Assembly: GCA_010092845.1 (NCBI GenBank)
Contig: JAADYW010000064.1
Span: 1-36,619 of the forward strand
DNA: 36,619 nucleotides
From: Chloroflexota bacterium
GTDB lineage: Bacteria > Chloroflexota > Anaerolineae > Aggregatilineales > J027
Reading direction: 5' to 3'
Shown here: positions 24,750 through 33,975 of the stretch, piece after piece
How positions within the stretch are numbered: the first letter of the stretch is position 1
Layout of the letters: every line of letters begins with the position of its first letter
Notes under the pieces: model-generated
Seen by the model: only the letters and a program-made list of their open reading frames with translations
Told to the model about the DNA's origin: nothing
Database searches by the model: none
Program-made: the position numbers and the translations under genes

Positions 24750-27700
24750 TCAGCATTCGCTATAGCCACAGGTATAACAGTGGAGGCAGCCTTCTTCCCG
24801 AATCAGCGTGGTGTTACCGCATTCTGGGCAGAGGTCGCCAACAGGGGTAGCAGCAGAAGGCGTATCGGGATCGTTTAAATTCAATGGTATTTGGTGCGCA
24901 GCCTGATATGCTGTCAACTCGTCTTCCTCGTAGCCGTCATCGCTTTCCTCTAGATACTCCTGAAGAACCTGAGCGATTCCATCGGGCAGGCTGGCAATAC
25001 GATTGGGCCCAAAACCAAGCTGGCGGCCCCCACCGATCCCCCCAAGCTGACGGATCACCTCTTTGACACGATCCCGAGGGCTGACCGGCGAGGCTATGCG
25101 CAGGATCAAGGAGATCAAGCGTCCCATTGCTTCTGATACTGCGGCGATTTCAGACCCAGCCTTGGCCGTCTGCATGAAGACCTCGAAAGGCTGCCCTTCG
25201 CCATAGCCATTCTCGTTGATGGTGATATAAGTGGTGCCGGCAGGCGTTTCCGATCGATAGGTCTTGCCTGGTAGGCGTCGCGGCCGGGGTTTCTTCTTCT
25301 CGTTGAACAACGGCAGCGGCTGGGCTTCAGCCTTGCTTTGCTCATGTTGTGACTTGCCGCGCTCTGCGCGCGTTGCGTCAGTTTCCAGCACAACTTTCTC
25401 GCGGCTACCGGTGACATAAACCGTTAGTCCCTTGCAGCCAAGATGCCATCCCAGCTCATAGGCCTGGGCCACATCGTCCAGCGTGGCGGTTGAGGGGAAA
25501 TTGCACGTTTTAGAGATGGCGTTGTCAATGTTGGCCTGCATAGCAGCCTGCATGCGAATGTGTTCCTCGGCGGTGATATCGCCAGCGGTGACGAAAACCC
25601 GCCGGATGTTATCTGGTAGATCGGGCACCGCCTGGCAGCTTCCCGTCTTGTTGACCTCCCGCACGATTTCATCGATCTGTTGCTCCGACAGGTTAGCGCG
25701 GCGCAGTGCCTTGGCGAAGAGCGGACTGGTATATTGCAGGGCGATGCGCTCATTGGCGTTGCCCGCATTCGTGTTCACATAACGCTTGTAGGCTAAGGCA
25801 AATACGGGCTCGCAGCCATAGCCTTCGCAACCGGAAACGGTCGCAATAGTGCCGGTCGGCGCGATGGTGGTTTGCGCACCATTGCGAATGCCGTGTTGGC
25901 GGATGCCTTCCTCGATGGCGGCCCAGTCCAGTGCTGGCCGGCCCCAGCTGGTCTCGTGCTCAAGCAAGGGCTGGGGCGGGGTCCATTGAAGATTGTCAGG
26001 ATCGTAGCGGCTCCCTTTGATGGCGAGGAAAGGTCCCCGTTCTTCAGCCAATTCAACGCTGGTCTTCATCGCATGATAGCGTAGGAACTCGGTCACCTGG
26101 CTGGCAAATTCCTGGCCTTCGGGCGCTCCATAGCGGACACCTGCGGCGTACATCATATCCGCTAGCCCCATGATCCCCAAGCCAATGCGCCGGACCCGCT
26201 CAGCAGAGTCGCGTAGCTCTGGGATCGCCGGGACATAGGCATTCGCCGTGACAACATCGTCCAGGAAACGGGTGGAAGTGGCAATTGACTCCGCCAGCCG
26301 GTCCCAATCGACTGCACCATTTTCAGTTGTATGCTGGCTCAGATTTACAGCCCCCAGGCAGCAGTTCTCAAATGGACCCAGGAATTGCTCGCCACAGGGG
26401 TTGGTAGCTTCGATTTCGTACAGATTCGGTACTGGATTCTCGGCGTTTGCATGGTCCAGGAAAAGCACACCGGGCTCGCCGTTGTGGTGGGCATGTTTCA
26501 CGATCATGCCAAAAAGCTCGCGCGCATCAACGGTTTCCCAGACGTCGCCGTCGAAGCGAAGGTTGAAGGTGGTGCCTTCCTCAACGGCGGTCATGAACTC
26601 GTCGGTGATCCCTACGGAGATATTGAAGTTCGTGATGCTATTCTCATCGGTCTTGCATTTGATGAACTCACGGATATCGGGATGATCAACACGGAGTACC
26701 GCCATGTTGGCGCCACGGCGGCTATTATGGGTCACCAGCCCGTTGGCGAGGTAAGTGTGATTGTTATCGACTTCGATATCAAGCGTTAGGGCTTCACCAG
26801 CCGCCTCTATCGTTACGACACGAACCGCCCAGAGATCATCGATTGGCTGTGTGTATCCATATCCATCATCACCCGCTATAGGTTCGCTGTGGGCTATGGT
26901 AGGGTAGGCCGGACGAGCGTGTGTACTTGGTGCAGCGGTTACTGGGGCAGATTGTGGAATGGCCAGGCGGCTGCGCTGTGTATGGGGCTCGGAGTCTGTC
27001 CATGCTGCATAACGAGAACTGGATACAGTGCCGATATTTGCCTGCCAGGTGTTGAGCCCCGCCGGGGAGTGTATTTCCAACGTCCAGTGCCGTGTCTCAC
27101 CGTGGTCTACGCCGGCGATACGTACCGGACATCCCAGCCCAATAACCATCACCGCAACCTCGTCAACTAGCCGCTTCGAGGGGCTCGATATTTGCGGATA
27201 GTGGTGCGATGTGGCACTTTCTGCTTCAAATAAGCCACGTAGGAACGCCGCCACCACACTGCGCGGACTCATCCGCACCAGGCGTGGCACCTGAGCTTCA
27301 GTGTGGGCTACCGTATCCAGGCCATTCAGGATGAGATAGTCTTTTATCGTTTTACTGTCAATTGAAAATGTGATGGCGGCATCATCGTCCACCGCGTGCT
27401 GGTAGATGCTCACTTCCGGGCCAAACAGGCGTTGCATTGATGCCGGTATCTCATCGATCAGATCGCTGTCAGCGGCAACGGTTACGCCGAACCGGTGATC
27501 GTTCGCGCTGGGGGCGATAAAACCAGCGCTGCCCATATAGCCCAGGAAGAACGCCATTTCCTCATCGAGTATGGGGCTGAGTGCCGCCGCTAGATCCTGA
27601 TCTGCCTGTTCTTCTGGCCGTCGGAGGGACTGGGTCTCGCCACGGTGCTCGTTGAGCTTGACCAGAATCGCATCGCCGGGTTCCAGTTCATCGAAGCGCC

Positions 27701-28526
27701 GCCAGACAGGACCATTCTCGGTCAAGATCTTGACCTTATGGTTGTGGGTGCCTGAAAGGTGCAAACCAGCGTCAGTCGTTACCTTCAGCACGGGGGCAAT
27801 CCCGTTGTTATACGCCTGTCTGGATCGCCGCGTGCCCTCATCGGTGCTGACGGTGAGTTCATGCGCTTGCCAGCCCGGTCTCCGCTGGCGAACGATTTCA
27901 TCCAGGCGCAGTAAACCTTTCTCAGTGAAGACAAGTGTATCTGGCGTCAAGCACCCCCCCTGGGCGATCTCGCCAAACGCCTGGTCATAGACGCGCAAGA
28001 AGCCCACCGGGCCAGTGGCCGTGCCGTTCGACGAGCGTACGAGTGCCCCGGCCGGGCGCAGCCGGCTGAACGAAAACCCATTCCCGCCACCGGTTTGCTG
28101 TATCAAAGCCGCATGCCGCAACGTCTCAAAGATACCTGATCCAGTCCGCCCCATATCGTCTTCAATGGCCAGCACGAAACAGGCAGCTAGCTGACCTAGT
28201 GGTGTGCCGGCGCCGGTAAATGTTGGGCTATTTGGAAAAAACGCCAGGTTTGTCAATAAATCAAAGAATTTACGGGCCCAGAATTCCACCTGCTCATCAT
28301 CGCCGCCGAGAGTCCTCTCAGCCAGGGCCACATGATAGGCGACGCGCCAGAACATTTCTTGCTCGGTCTCGATAGGTTGGCCATCTTCGCCGCGGCGCAG
28401 GTACCGCTTCTCCATGACGGTACGCGCGTTAGCGGTGATATTGATGTGTCGATCAGCTAGGTCAGCAGGAATAGGGGTCTTCCGAAAACTGGTGACCCGT
28501 TGATCTCGACGTGACGGTGCGACCAT
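24750..28526 (-). CDS. nrdJ: Adenosylcobalamin-dependent (class II) ribonucleotide reductase, intein-containing
   Basis: 1258 aa precursor, about 848 aa after intein removal. Reduces ribonucleotides to deoxyribonucleotides using B12 to make a thiyl radical; works with or without oxygen. Seen: [19 protein letters not shown] near the start; the redox Cys at about 116 (AACFVLA); [16 protein letters not shown]; intein at 192-601; then [16 protein letters not shown]; the thiyl-radical motif NPCGEQ (C711, E713); [21 protein letters not shown]; and a C-terminal zinc-ribbon/redox tail [10 protein letters not shown] ... [12 protein letters not shown]. No N-terminal ATP-cone is seen. The start at 28526 fits the family and has AAGGAA about 10 nt upstream; the frame opening at 28601 would run through the T-tract of a terminator. 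It lies after nrdR, 93 bp away, with a strong terminator in between. Confidence 0.97.
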   Translation of the reverse strand: MVAPSRRDQRVTSFRKTPIPADLADRHINITANARTVMEKRYLRRGEDGQPIETEQEMFWRVAYHVALAERTLGGDDEQVEFWARKFFDLLTNLAFFPNSPTFTGAGTPLGQLAACFVLAIEDDMGRTGSGIFETLRHAALIQQTGGGNGFSFSRLRPAGALVRSSNGTATGPVGFLRVYDQAFGEIAQGGCLTPDTLVFTEKGLLRLDEIVRQRRPGWQAHELTVSTDEGTRRSRQAYNNGIAPVLKVTTDAGLHLSGTHNHKVKILTENGPVWRRFDELEPGDAILVKLNEHRGETQSLRRPEEQADQDLAAALSPILDEEMAFFLGYMGSAGFIAPSANDHRFGVTVAADSDLIDEIPASMQRLFGPEVSIYQHAVDDDAAITFSIDSKTIKDYLILNGLDTVAHTEAQVPRLVRMSPRSVVAAFLRGLFEAESATSHHYPQISSPSKRLVDEVAVMVIGLGCPVRIAGVDHGETRHWTLEIHSPAGLNTWQANIGTVSSSRYAAWTDSEPHTQRSRLAIPQSAPVTAAPSTHARPAYPTIAHSEPIAGDDGYGYTQPIDDLWAVRVVTIEAAGEALTLDIEVDNNHTYLANGLVTHNSRRGANMAVLRVDHPDIREFIKCKTDENSITNFNISVGITDEFMTAVEEGTTFNLRFDGDVWETVDARELFGMIVKHAHHNGEPGVLFLDHANAENPVPNLYEIEATNPCGEQFLGPFENCCLGAVNLSQHTTENGAVDWDRLAESIATSTRFLDDVVTANAYVPAIPELRDSAERVRRIGLGIMGLADMMYAAGVRYGAPEGQEFASQVTEFLRYHAMKTSVELAEERGPFLAIKGSRYDPDNLQWTPPQPLLEHETSWGRPALDWAAIEEGIRQHGIRNGAQTTIAPTGTIATVSGCEGYGCEPVFALAYKRYVNTNAGNANERIALQYTSPLFAKALRRANLSEQQIDEIVREVNKTGSCQAVPDLPDNIRRVFVTAGDITAEEHIRMQAAMQANIDNAISKTCNFPSTATLDDVAQAYELGWHLGCKGLTVYVTGSREKVVLETDATRAERGKSQHEQSKAEAQPLPLFNEKKKPRPRRLPGKTYRSETPAGTTYITINENGYGEGQPFEVFMQTAKAGSEIAAVSEAMGRLISLILRIASPVSPRDRVKEVIRQLGGIGGGRQLGFGPNRIASLPDGIAQVLQEYLEESDDGYEEDELTAYQAAHQIPLNLNDPDTPSAATPVGDLCPECGNTTLIREEGCLHCYTCGYSEC
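26724..27953 (-). mobile_element. Intein (410 aa) inside nrdJ with degenerate LAGLIDADG endonuclease
   Basis: Inserted after [10 protein letters not shown] and before SRRGANM. Block A begins with Cys1 ([13 protein letters not shown]); block B is [11 protein letters not shown]; block F/G is [20 protein letters not shown], ending in His-Asn, with Ser as the +1 residue. All residues needed for splicing are present. Between them lies an endonuclease region with two LAGLIDADG-like helices: [12 protein letters not shown] (135-146; the catalytic Asp position is Ser142) and [11 protein letters not shown] (237-247; Glu in place of Asp). One active-site acid is gone, so homing is probably lost while splicing is kept. 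A low-complexity stretch (about 322-365) precedes block F. Excision restores GG-SRRGANM, which fits the conserved host sequence. Confidence 0.95.
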
Positions 28527-28553
28527 GAGATTGCCGTTCCTTTCTCTTCTCCC

Positions 28554-28592
28554 AAAAAAAATCACGGAGCGGTTTGGATTCGCACTCCGTGA
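28554..28592 (-). terminator. Strong intrinsic terminator or attenuator between nrdR and nrdJ
   Basis: On the minus strand the arm TCACGGAG (ending 28585) pairs with CTCCGTGA (28569-28562) and is followed by eight T (28561-28554). It sits in the 93-bp gap after the nrdR stop, only 27 nt before the nrdJ ATG, leaving no room for a separate promoter after it. nrdJ expression therefore must pass through it. Confidence 0.85.
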
Positions 28593-28619
28593 GGCTTTCA
28601 ATAACCTGACTTCAGTGCG

Positions 28620-29144
28620 CTAAGGACGATAGTCCTTTGTCTCAATGGCTTTGGAAGTATCTGGATGGTCCTGTAGTGATTTCTCGAGGAGCAAGTGGTC
28701 GATTTCCTTTCGCACGCTTTCGAGGCTATCAAGCCCAAGGTAGACAATGGCGTATCGAATATAGGCGATCAAATCCAGAGCTTTAAGTCCTTCGATAACC
28801 ATATCGCCAACAACACGACTCTCAACCTCGGACCGACCAAGCTGATCGAGATGTTCTTCGATGTTGCTTACCAGGCGGTCAATATCAATTGCTGCAACAG
28901 GGCGCTTGGCGCATGCGATGCGGATGCCTGTGATGAGCTTCTGCCGGTCGAATTCTTCACGACCACCATCCCCTTTAATGAGTAGGGGCGTCGTCTTGAT
29001 CGCTCGTTCAGCGGTGTTAAATCGTTGCCCGCAATGTGCACACTCTCGGCGACGCCGGATTCCGTTCTGGCTATCCGGCCCGGTGTCAAGAACGCGACTC
29101 CGACCAGTCGTGCCGCAGTACGGACACTTCAAACCGTTTGTCAT
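28620..29144 (-). CDS. nrdR: NrdR, ribonucleotide-reductase transcriptional repressor
   Basis: 174 aa. ATP/dATP-sensing repressor of ribonucleotide reductase genes. It shows the N-terminal zinc ribbon (CPYCG at 7-11, RRRECAHCGQRFNTAER around 31-46) followed by the ATP-cone (about 50-140; LLIKGDGGREEFDRQKLITGIRIACAKRPV). The family usually has VxKxdGrrExFdrxKl; this one fits. The C-terminal ~25 residues (SLQDHPDTSKAIETKDYRP) extend a little past the common length. Its start has a weak AGG site. It is first in the nrdR-nrdJ unit, and a pair of NrdR boxes lies upstream, so it should repress itself and nrdJ when dATP is high. Confidence 0.97.
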   Translation of the reverse strand: MTNGLKCPYCGTTGRSRVLDTGPDSQNGIRRRRECAHCGQRFNTAERAIKTTPLLIKGDGGREEFDRQKLITGIRIACAKRPVAAIDIDRLVSNIEEHLDQLGRSEVESRVVGDMVIEGLKALDLIAYIRYAIVYLGLDSLESVRKEIDHLLLEKSLQDHPDTSKAIETKDYRP

Positions 29145-29217
29145 CGGAACCTATATCGTTAATCTAGGCAAACTAGAATGGTTGGTTGTTGCTGGGAGGT
29201 AGCCGCACCGGGGCCCG

Positions 29218-29268
29218 ATAACCCCTATATGTGGGGTTATATCAAGGTTTGGCCACCATATATGGTGT
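29218..29268 (-). promoter_or_regulatory. Pair of NrdR boxes upstream of nrdR-nrdJ
   Basis: Box 1 is centred at 29229: ATAACCCC-TATATGT-GGGGTTAT, perfect 8-nt arms. Box 2 is centred at 29260: CACCATATATGGTG, a perfect palindrome close to the known NrdR box form (cCACTATATATTGTGt type). Centres are about 31-32 bp apart, three helical turns, which is the classical spacing of paired NrdR boxes. A minus-strand TATAAC between the boxes is a possible -10. In the rest of the 361-bp gap (29145-29505) I see only the tRNA promoter listed separately. Confidence 0.75.
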
Positions 29269-29466
29269 TTCCTCCGCGTCAAAGTGCATATACTTTATCA
29301 CAGAACAGGTGTTCATTATACAGTACCAGGGTACTGCTGAAGGGTGGATTTGGGTATGCTTAGAGTCAGGATGGTATTGCCAGTGGGTAACGTTCTCGAC
29401 CTTAAAATTTTGTTTACCTCTCGCATATTTTAGGAAGGGCTTTGCCATAGAGTTTCGGTCAAAAAT

Positions 29467-29495
29467 TTGACCACGTCTGGCCTTTCGGCTAAAAT
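29467..29495 (+). promoter_or_regulatory. Promoter of tRNA-Leu, with palindrome over the -35 box
   Basis: TTGACC (29467-29472), 17-bp spacer, TAAAAT (29490-29495): close to consensus, with the start expected near 29502, four bases before the mature tRNA. The -35 lies within a palindrome GGTCAAA-AA-TTTGACC (29457-29472), which may be chance or a regulator site. Confidence 0.75.
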
Positions 29496-29505
29496 TCCGG
29501 CTTAG

Positions 29506-29587
29506 GGGGCTGTGGCGGAATTGGCAGACGCAGCTGACTTAAAATCAGCCGGGTAAAACCGTGTGGGTTCGAGTCCCACCAGCCCTA
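29506..29587 (+). tRNA. tRNA-Leu (anticodon UAA)
   Basis: Cloverleaf visible by eye: acceptor GGGGCTG with CAGCCCT (first pair G-U), anticodon stem GCTGA/TCAGC around loop CTTAAAA giving anticodon TAA, long class-II variable arm (CGGG-TAAA-ACCG), and T arm GTGGG-TTCGAGT-CCCAC. The discriminator is A and the CCA end is not encoded. It reads UUA codons (and UUG by wobble). Confidence 0.96.
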
Positions 29588-29595
29588 TAATGGTG

Positions 29596-29633
29596 AGGCC
29601 CGTCTCTGTAGTTTGAGTCGGGCTTTGTGTTTC
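29596..29633 (+). terminator. Weak terminator after tRNA-Leu
   Basis: AGGCCCG (29596-29602) can pair with CGGGCTT (29619-29625), 7 pairs including one G-T, followed by TTGTGTTT. The loop is long (16 nt) and the T-run broken, so confidence is limited. Confidence 0.4.
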
Positions 29634-29728
29634 CGGGGTGTGGCAGGTGGGGGAAACCAGAGTTTATTGTAAACAGCCGTTATCTGAGGCTCTATTGTTA
29701 ATGACAACTACTCTCAGGATAATACCTG

Positions 29729-31957
29729 ATGCCCAATCCGAGTTATGAAATACGATTGCCGGCGGTACGTGATAGCTTGCGCGTTTTCTATGAGTTCTTC
29801 CAAAAGGTCAGCGCCGAATACCAGTTGCCACCCCAGACCCATTTCGACATCGAGCTATCGATCGAAGAGGCACTGACCAATGTGATCTCGCATGCGTATC
29901 GCAACTATGATACGCCCGGCGATTTTATGGTTCGCATTGCCTACGATGGTGATTATCTGTCAATTCATATCCAGGACTGGGGCGAGCCGTTCGATCCCCA
30001 GGCCATCAAACCATTTGATTACAGTGCACCAGTTGAAATGCGGATTAATGGTGGCATGGGTGTTCACTTCATGCGTTCCATGATGGACAGCATTACATAC
30101 CAGTTTGACGCAGTTGATGGGACGATTCTAACCATGACGAAGAAGCTTGATCACTTATCCGATTCGGGTGACCAACGCCAGTTTGACGAACAAACTGAGC
30201 ACGAGTTGCAGGTGTTTAACGCTGTCGCGGTCGCATTATCAACCGAGCGCCACGTTGATGCGCTACTCGATTTGATCGTCGATAAGCTCATCGAAGTTGT
30301 CAACGCTGACCGCGGCACGCTGTACCTGGTGGATGCCGATAGGCGCGAGCTTGTCTCCAAGATTCTGCAAGATGATACGGGCCGCTTGCGTGAGATCCGT
30401 CTGCAAATCGGTGAAGGCATTGCAGGCTACGTGGCAGAGACCGGCGAGACGGTCAACATTGTCTCGGCGGAAGATAACCCTCACTTCGCCCAGAACTTCG
30501 ACCGCGAATCGGGATACCAGACGGAATCCATGATCTGTACGCCAATGCGCAATGCGCAGGGTGACATCATCGGCGTAGTGCAACTGCTGAACAAGCGCGA
30601 TGGCGTATTCACCCGCCGCGACGAAATCTTGCTGACGGTGTTGGCTTCTCAAGCCGCGATCGCTATTGAAAACGCCCAGTTGATTGAATCAGAAAAAGAA
30701 AAAAGGCACATTGCTGATACCCTGCGCGAGGTGTCATCCATCATCAATAGCGCCCTGGATCTCGAACGCGTCCTGGAGCTGATTCTGCAAGAAGTAGAAC
30801 GGGTTTTGCCGTTCGATACTGCCTCCATACTCCTGATCGAGGACGACTATCTCGTCGTGCGCGCCGCGCGCGGCTTCGATGAAGCCTTCCGTGAACAGGT
30901 TGAAATCAACTATCCACTCTTCCGGGTTGATGAGAATCCCCTGATTCAGGAGATGATCGAGACACCAGTACCAATTATCATTCCTGATGTAGAAGCTGAT
31001 CCACGTTGGATCACCATTGCTGCGACATCCAGTACGCGTTCCTGGATGGGGGCGCCGCTCATTGTTGGTGGCAATGTCATTGGCGAGTTGAGCCTCGATC
31101 ACAGCGTGGCCAACTTCTATCGCCAGGATAATTCAGACATCGCCCATACATTCGCTAACCAGGCTGCCGCTGCTATTGAACGGGCACGCTTACACCTGCA
31201 GACGATTCAGCAGGCGCGGCTGCAACAAGAGGCCGATACCGCCCGCACTATCCAGACCAGCTTCTTGCCCGATAGTGCGCCTGAGATTGACGGTTGGGAT
31301 ATCGCGGTAAGTTGGCGCCCGGCCAAAGAAGTTGCCGGCGACTTCTACGATTTCATTAACCTGCCAGATGACCGGATCGGGTTTGTGGTGGCTGATGTCT
31401 GCGGGAAAGGTATTCCGGCATCGCTTTTCATGGCCCTCTCCCGGACGGTGTTCCGAGTGATGGCTAAGGAAGGACCCACGCCCAGCAACTTACTGACACG
31501 CGTCAATGACCAGATCAAAATGGATAGCCGCTCGAATCTCTTTGTAACGCTATTTTATGGTGTTCTTGATACACGCACAGGCGAGGTCACTTACAGTAAT
31601 GGTGGCCATAATCCGCCCATCCTGATGCGAAAACGCACCCCTGACGAACCGGCGATGGTTGCTGCCGACGGGCCGGCGTTGGGCGCTTTTCCAGGGGTGA
31701 CATACACGGAGGGGCGCATAGCGCTGGCTCCAGGGGATGTCCTCGCTGTCTACACCGATGGCATCACTGAAGCGATCAATAGCCAGGAAGAGGAGTTTGC
31801 CGAAGACCGGCTGTTGGAATACCTGCAAAATCATCAGGATGCCGATGCAGCCTCAATTAACATGGGGATTCACGAGGCAGTCCGGAAATTCACCGGTGAT
31901 CGGCCCGCCGACGATGATGCTACGTTGCTGATCATCAAACGTTTGGCCGACGAATAG
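29729..31957 (+). CDS. Fusion of RsbW-like anti-sigma kinase, two GAF domains and SpoIIE/RsbU PP2C phosphatase
   Basis: 742 aa, soluble. Domains: HATPase of the RsbW/SpoIIAB type (about 5-140; N-box EEALTNVISHAY with N51, DWGEPFDP, GGMGVHFMRSMMD); GAF1 (about 160-315; DRGTLYLVDADRRELVSK); GAF2 (about 330-490; FDTASILLIEDDYLVVRAARGF); a short coiled linker (490-510); then PP2C phosphatase (about 522-740) with metal-binding aspartates in AGDFYD (D538), VADVCGKG (D556), YTDGITE (D677) and DDDATLL (729-731). In partner-switching pathways the kinase phosphorylates an anti-sigma-factor antagonist and the phosphatase removes the phosphate; here both sit on one chain with sensory GAFs. No antagonist (STAS) or sigma-factor gene is in the window. 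CAGGA lies about 9 nt before the ATG. Confidence 0.95.
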   Translation: MPNPSYEIRLPAVRDSLRVFYEFFQKVSAEYQLPPQTHFDIELSIEEALTNVISHAYRNYDTPGDFMVRIAYDGDYLSIHIQDWGEPFDPQAIKPFDYSAPVEMRINGGMGVHFMRSMMDSITYQFDAVDGTILTMTKKLDHLSDSGDQRQFDEQTEHELQVFNAVAVALSTERHVDALLDLIVDKLIEVVNADRGTLYLVDADRRELVSKILQDDTGRLREIRLQIGEGIAGYVAETGETVNIVSAEDNPHFAQNFDRESGYQTESMICTPMRNAQGDIIGVVQLLNKRDGVFTRRDEILLTVLASQAAIAIENAQLIESEKEKRHIADTLREVSSIINSALDLERVLELILQEVERVLPFDTASILLIEDDYLVVRAARGFDEAFREQVEINYPLFRVDENPLIQEMIETPVPIIIPDVEADPRWITIAATSSTRSWMGAPLIVGGNVIGELSLDHSVANFYRQDNSDIAHTFANQAAAAIERARLHLQTIQQARLQQEADTARTIQTSFLPDSAPEIDGWDIAVSWRPAKEVAGDFYDFINLPDDRIGFVVADVCGKGIPASLFMALSRTVFRVMAKEGPTPSNLLTRVNDQIKMDSRSNLFVTLFYGVLDTRTGEVTYSNGGHNPPILMRKRTPDEPAMVAADGPALGAFPGVTYTEGRIALAPGDVLAVYTDGITEAINSQEEEFAEDRLLEYLQNHQDADAASINMGIHEAVRKFTGDRPADDDATLLIIKRLADE

Positions 31958-32049
31958 GGCACTGGTGATAACCGCACGCTTGTGCTTAATCAGCGCATTA
32001 CGACCTATTGTTGGGGCGTCTTTCGGCGCTTTTCCATGACAAAATACAC

Positions 32050-32078
32050 TTGTGAGCCAGGTTCTTTCTAAATATTGT
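32050..32078 (+). promoter_or_regulatory. Promoter of the formate-tetrahydrofolate ligase gene
   Basis: TTGTGA (32050-32055), 17-bp spacer, TATTGT (32073-32078); start near 32085, giving a leader of about 42 nt. In the leader a GGAGG lies before a 3-codon frame (ATG GGT ATC TAA, 32086-32097), but its spacing is too short to be convincing. A weak stem (about 32012-32036) could end the upstream gene. Confidence 0.55.
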
Positions 32079-32126
32079 AGGAGGTATGGGTATCTAAATT
32101 TAATTTCCAAAGGTAAAAAGTCGCCA

Positions 32127-33875
32127 ATGACAACAAAACACGTCCCCAGCGATCTCGAGATTGCACAGGCTGCTGAGCTCCATCCTATCCTGGATATCGC
32201 TGCCAAACTGGGTTTGACTGAAGACGATATTGATCTCTACGGTAAGTACAAGGCCAAAGTTCACCTCGATGTTCTGGACCGCTTTGCGAACAATCCCCCT
32301 GGAAAATACATTGATGTAACCGCTATCACACCCACGCCGCTCGGTGAAGGTAAAACAACAACGACGGTTGGGTTAACCCAGGCCTTGGGTGTTCTTGGGC
32401 ACAATTCCATTGCGTGTATTCGTCAACCGAGCCTCGGCCCCACATTTGGTATCAAGGGCGGGGCTGCAGGGGGCGGTTACAGCCAGGTCATCCCGATGGA
32501 GGATTTTAACCTCCACCTGACGGGCGACATTCATGCGATAAGTGTGGCGCACAATTTAGTGGCTGCAGCGATTGATGCCCGCTGGTATCACGAGAGCGTT
32601 CGCAGTGATGCCTTCCTACAGAAAATTGGCCTGACCCGCCTCAATATTGACCCGTACAGTATCACCTGGAAGCGGGTTGTAGACATCAATGATCGTGCCT
32701 TACGCAATATCATTATTGGTCTTGGTCCCGAGGCCGATGGGTTCGAACGCCAGACCGGCTTCGATATCGCCGTCGCAAGCGAACTCATGGCTATCCTCGC
32801 GCTGACAACCAGCCTCAAAGATCTGCGTGAGCGGGTAGGGCGCGTCGTGATTGGTAATCGCCGCTCAGGGGAGCCAATTACCCTTGAGGACTTGCAGGTC
32901 GCGGGCGCGGTAACTGTCTTATTGAAAGACGCGATCATGCCCAATTTGCTCCAGACGCTGGAAGGTCAGCCCGCTTTTGTACATGCTGGCCCGTTTGCCA
33001 ATATCGCCCACGGTAATAGCAGTATCCTGGCCGACCAGATCGCCTTGCGGATGGGCGAATATGTCGTCACCGAGAGCGGTTTTGGCTCGGATATCGGCAT
33101 GGAGAAATTCTTCAATATCAAGTGCCGTGCCAGTGGCCTGACGCCGAACTGTGTGGTAATGGTATCCACCATCCGTGCTTTGAAGATGCATGGTGGCGGT
33201 CCGCGTGTTGTCCCCGGTCGGCCCCTCGATCCTGCTTACACCAGTGAAAACCTGGAGCTGCTCGAAGCGGGAGCGGCCAATATGGTCGCCCATATCGAAG
33301 TTGCGCGGAAATTCGGCATACCGGTGGTGGTGGCGATTAACCGCTTCACGCCTGATACACCGGCGGAGATCGACCTGGTGCAGCGTGTGGCCCAGGAAGC
33401 CGGGGCCTATGCTGCCGTACCCACCAACCACTGGATGGATGGCGGTGATGGCGCGCGCGAACTGGCGGAGGCCGTTACCGACGCCTGTGAGCAGCCCAGT
33501 GACTTCAAATTCCTGTACGATGTGGACCGGCCAATCAAAGAGAAGATTGAGACCATTGCGCGCGAGGTTTATGGTGCCGATGGTGTCGTTTATGAGCCAT
33601 TGGCCAATAAGCAGATCAAGAGCTATGAAGAGAATGGTTTTGGTAATCTGCCCATCTGTATGGCGAAGACACACCTGAGTCTGAGCCACGATCCAAACTT
33701 GAAGGGCCGCCCGACCGGGTTCACTGTGCCAGTCCGTGAAGTACGGGCCAGCATTGGCGCAGGGTTCATCTATCCGCTACTCGGTGAGATGCGCACGATG
33801 CCTGGCCTGGGCTCAAGCCCGGCTTATATGAATGTCGATATCGACGATGAAGGACGTGTTGTTGGGCTTTTCTGA
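32127..33875 (+). CDS. fhs: Formate-tetrahydrofolate ligase
   Basis: 582 aa, normal for the family (about 555-590). Joins formate to tetrahydrofolate using ATP, giving 10-formyl-THF; it feeds purine and formyl-Met synthesis and, in anaerobes, the methyl branch of the Wood-Ljungdahl route. Seen: P-loop region [65 protein letters not shown]-like [23 protein letters not shown] and FPICMAKTH-like [16 protein letters not shown]. The start at 32127 follows AAAGG at about 12 nt; the frame opening at 32052 overlaps the predicted promoter and is rejected. It has its own promoter and a strong terminator, so it is a single-gene unit. No folD or other one-carbon gene is adjacent. Confidence 0.97.
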   Translation: MTTKHVPSDLEIAQAAELHPILDIAAKLGLTEDDIDLYGKYKAKVHLDVLDRFANNPPGKYIDVTAITPTPLGEGKTTTTVGLTQALGVLGHNSIACIRQPSLGPTFGIKGGAAGGGYSQVIPMEDFNLHLTGDIHAISVAHNLVAAAIDARWYHESVRSDAFLQKIGLTRLNIDPYSITWKRVVDINDRALRNIIIGLGPEADGFERQTGFDIAVASELMAILALTTSLKDLRERVGRVVIGNRRSGEPITLEDLQVAGAVTVLLKDAIMPNLLQTLEGQPAFVHAGPFANIAHGNSSILADQIALRMGEYVVTESGFGSDIGMEKFFNIKCRASGLTPNCVVMVSTIRALKMHGGGPRVVPGRPLDPAYTSENLELLEAGAANMVAHIEVARKFGIPVVVAINRFTPDTPAEIDLVQRVAQEAGAYAAVPTNHWMDGGDGARELAEAVTDACEQPSDFKFLYDVDRPIKEKIETIAREVYGADGVVYEPLANKQIKSYEENGFGNLPICMAKTHLSLSHDPNLKGRPTGFTVPVREVRASIGAGFIYPLLGEMRTMPGLGSSPAYMNVDIDDEGRVVGLF

Positions 33876-33911
33876 TCAGTTGCATCTCGCCCGAGCTTTA
33901 GTATGATGGGA

Positions 33912-33950
33912 GGGGAATCGGTTATGGGCCGATTCCCCCCTTCGCTTTTT
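33912..33950 (+). terminator. Intrinsic terminator after fhs
   Basis: GGGGAATCGG (33912-33921) pairs perfectly with CCGATTCCCC (33929-33938), with a 7-nt loop, followed by CCTTCGC and five T (33946-33950). Confidence 0.85.
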
Positions 33951-33975
33951 GGGAGATAAAAAGGGTTTTCAGGCA

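Noticed and set aside
28527-28601. 25-residue upstream extension of nrdJ
   Set aside because: It would translate the terminator T-run and stem; family members begin near the [11 protein letters not shown] segment and a ribosome site fits the ATG at 28526.
28527-28619. Cobalamin riboswitch before nrdJ
   Set aside because: The gap is only 93 nt, most of it the terminator, and no B12-box-like sequence is visible.
29178-29470. Overlapping short frames between nrdR and tRNA-Leu
   Set aside because: They run through the NrdR boxes and have Trp/Tyr/Cys-rich random composition.
32080-32097. GGAGG followed by ATG GGT ATC TAA in the fhs leader as a regulatory mini-ORF
   Set aside because: The ribosome site is only about one base from the ATG and it overlaps the predicted transcription start.
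32919-33689. 256-codon minus-strand frame inside fhs
   Set aside because: It is antisense to a fully conserved enzyme; the frame is open because of codon bias, and its composition is not protein-like.
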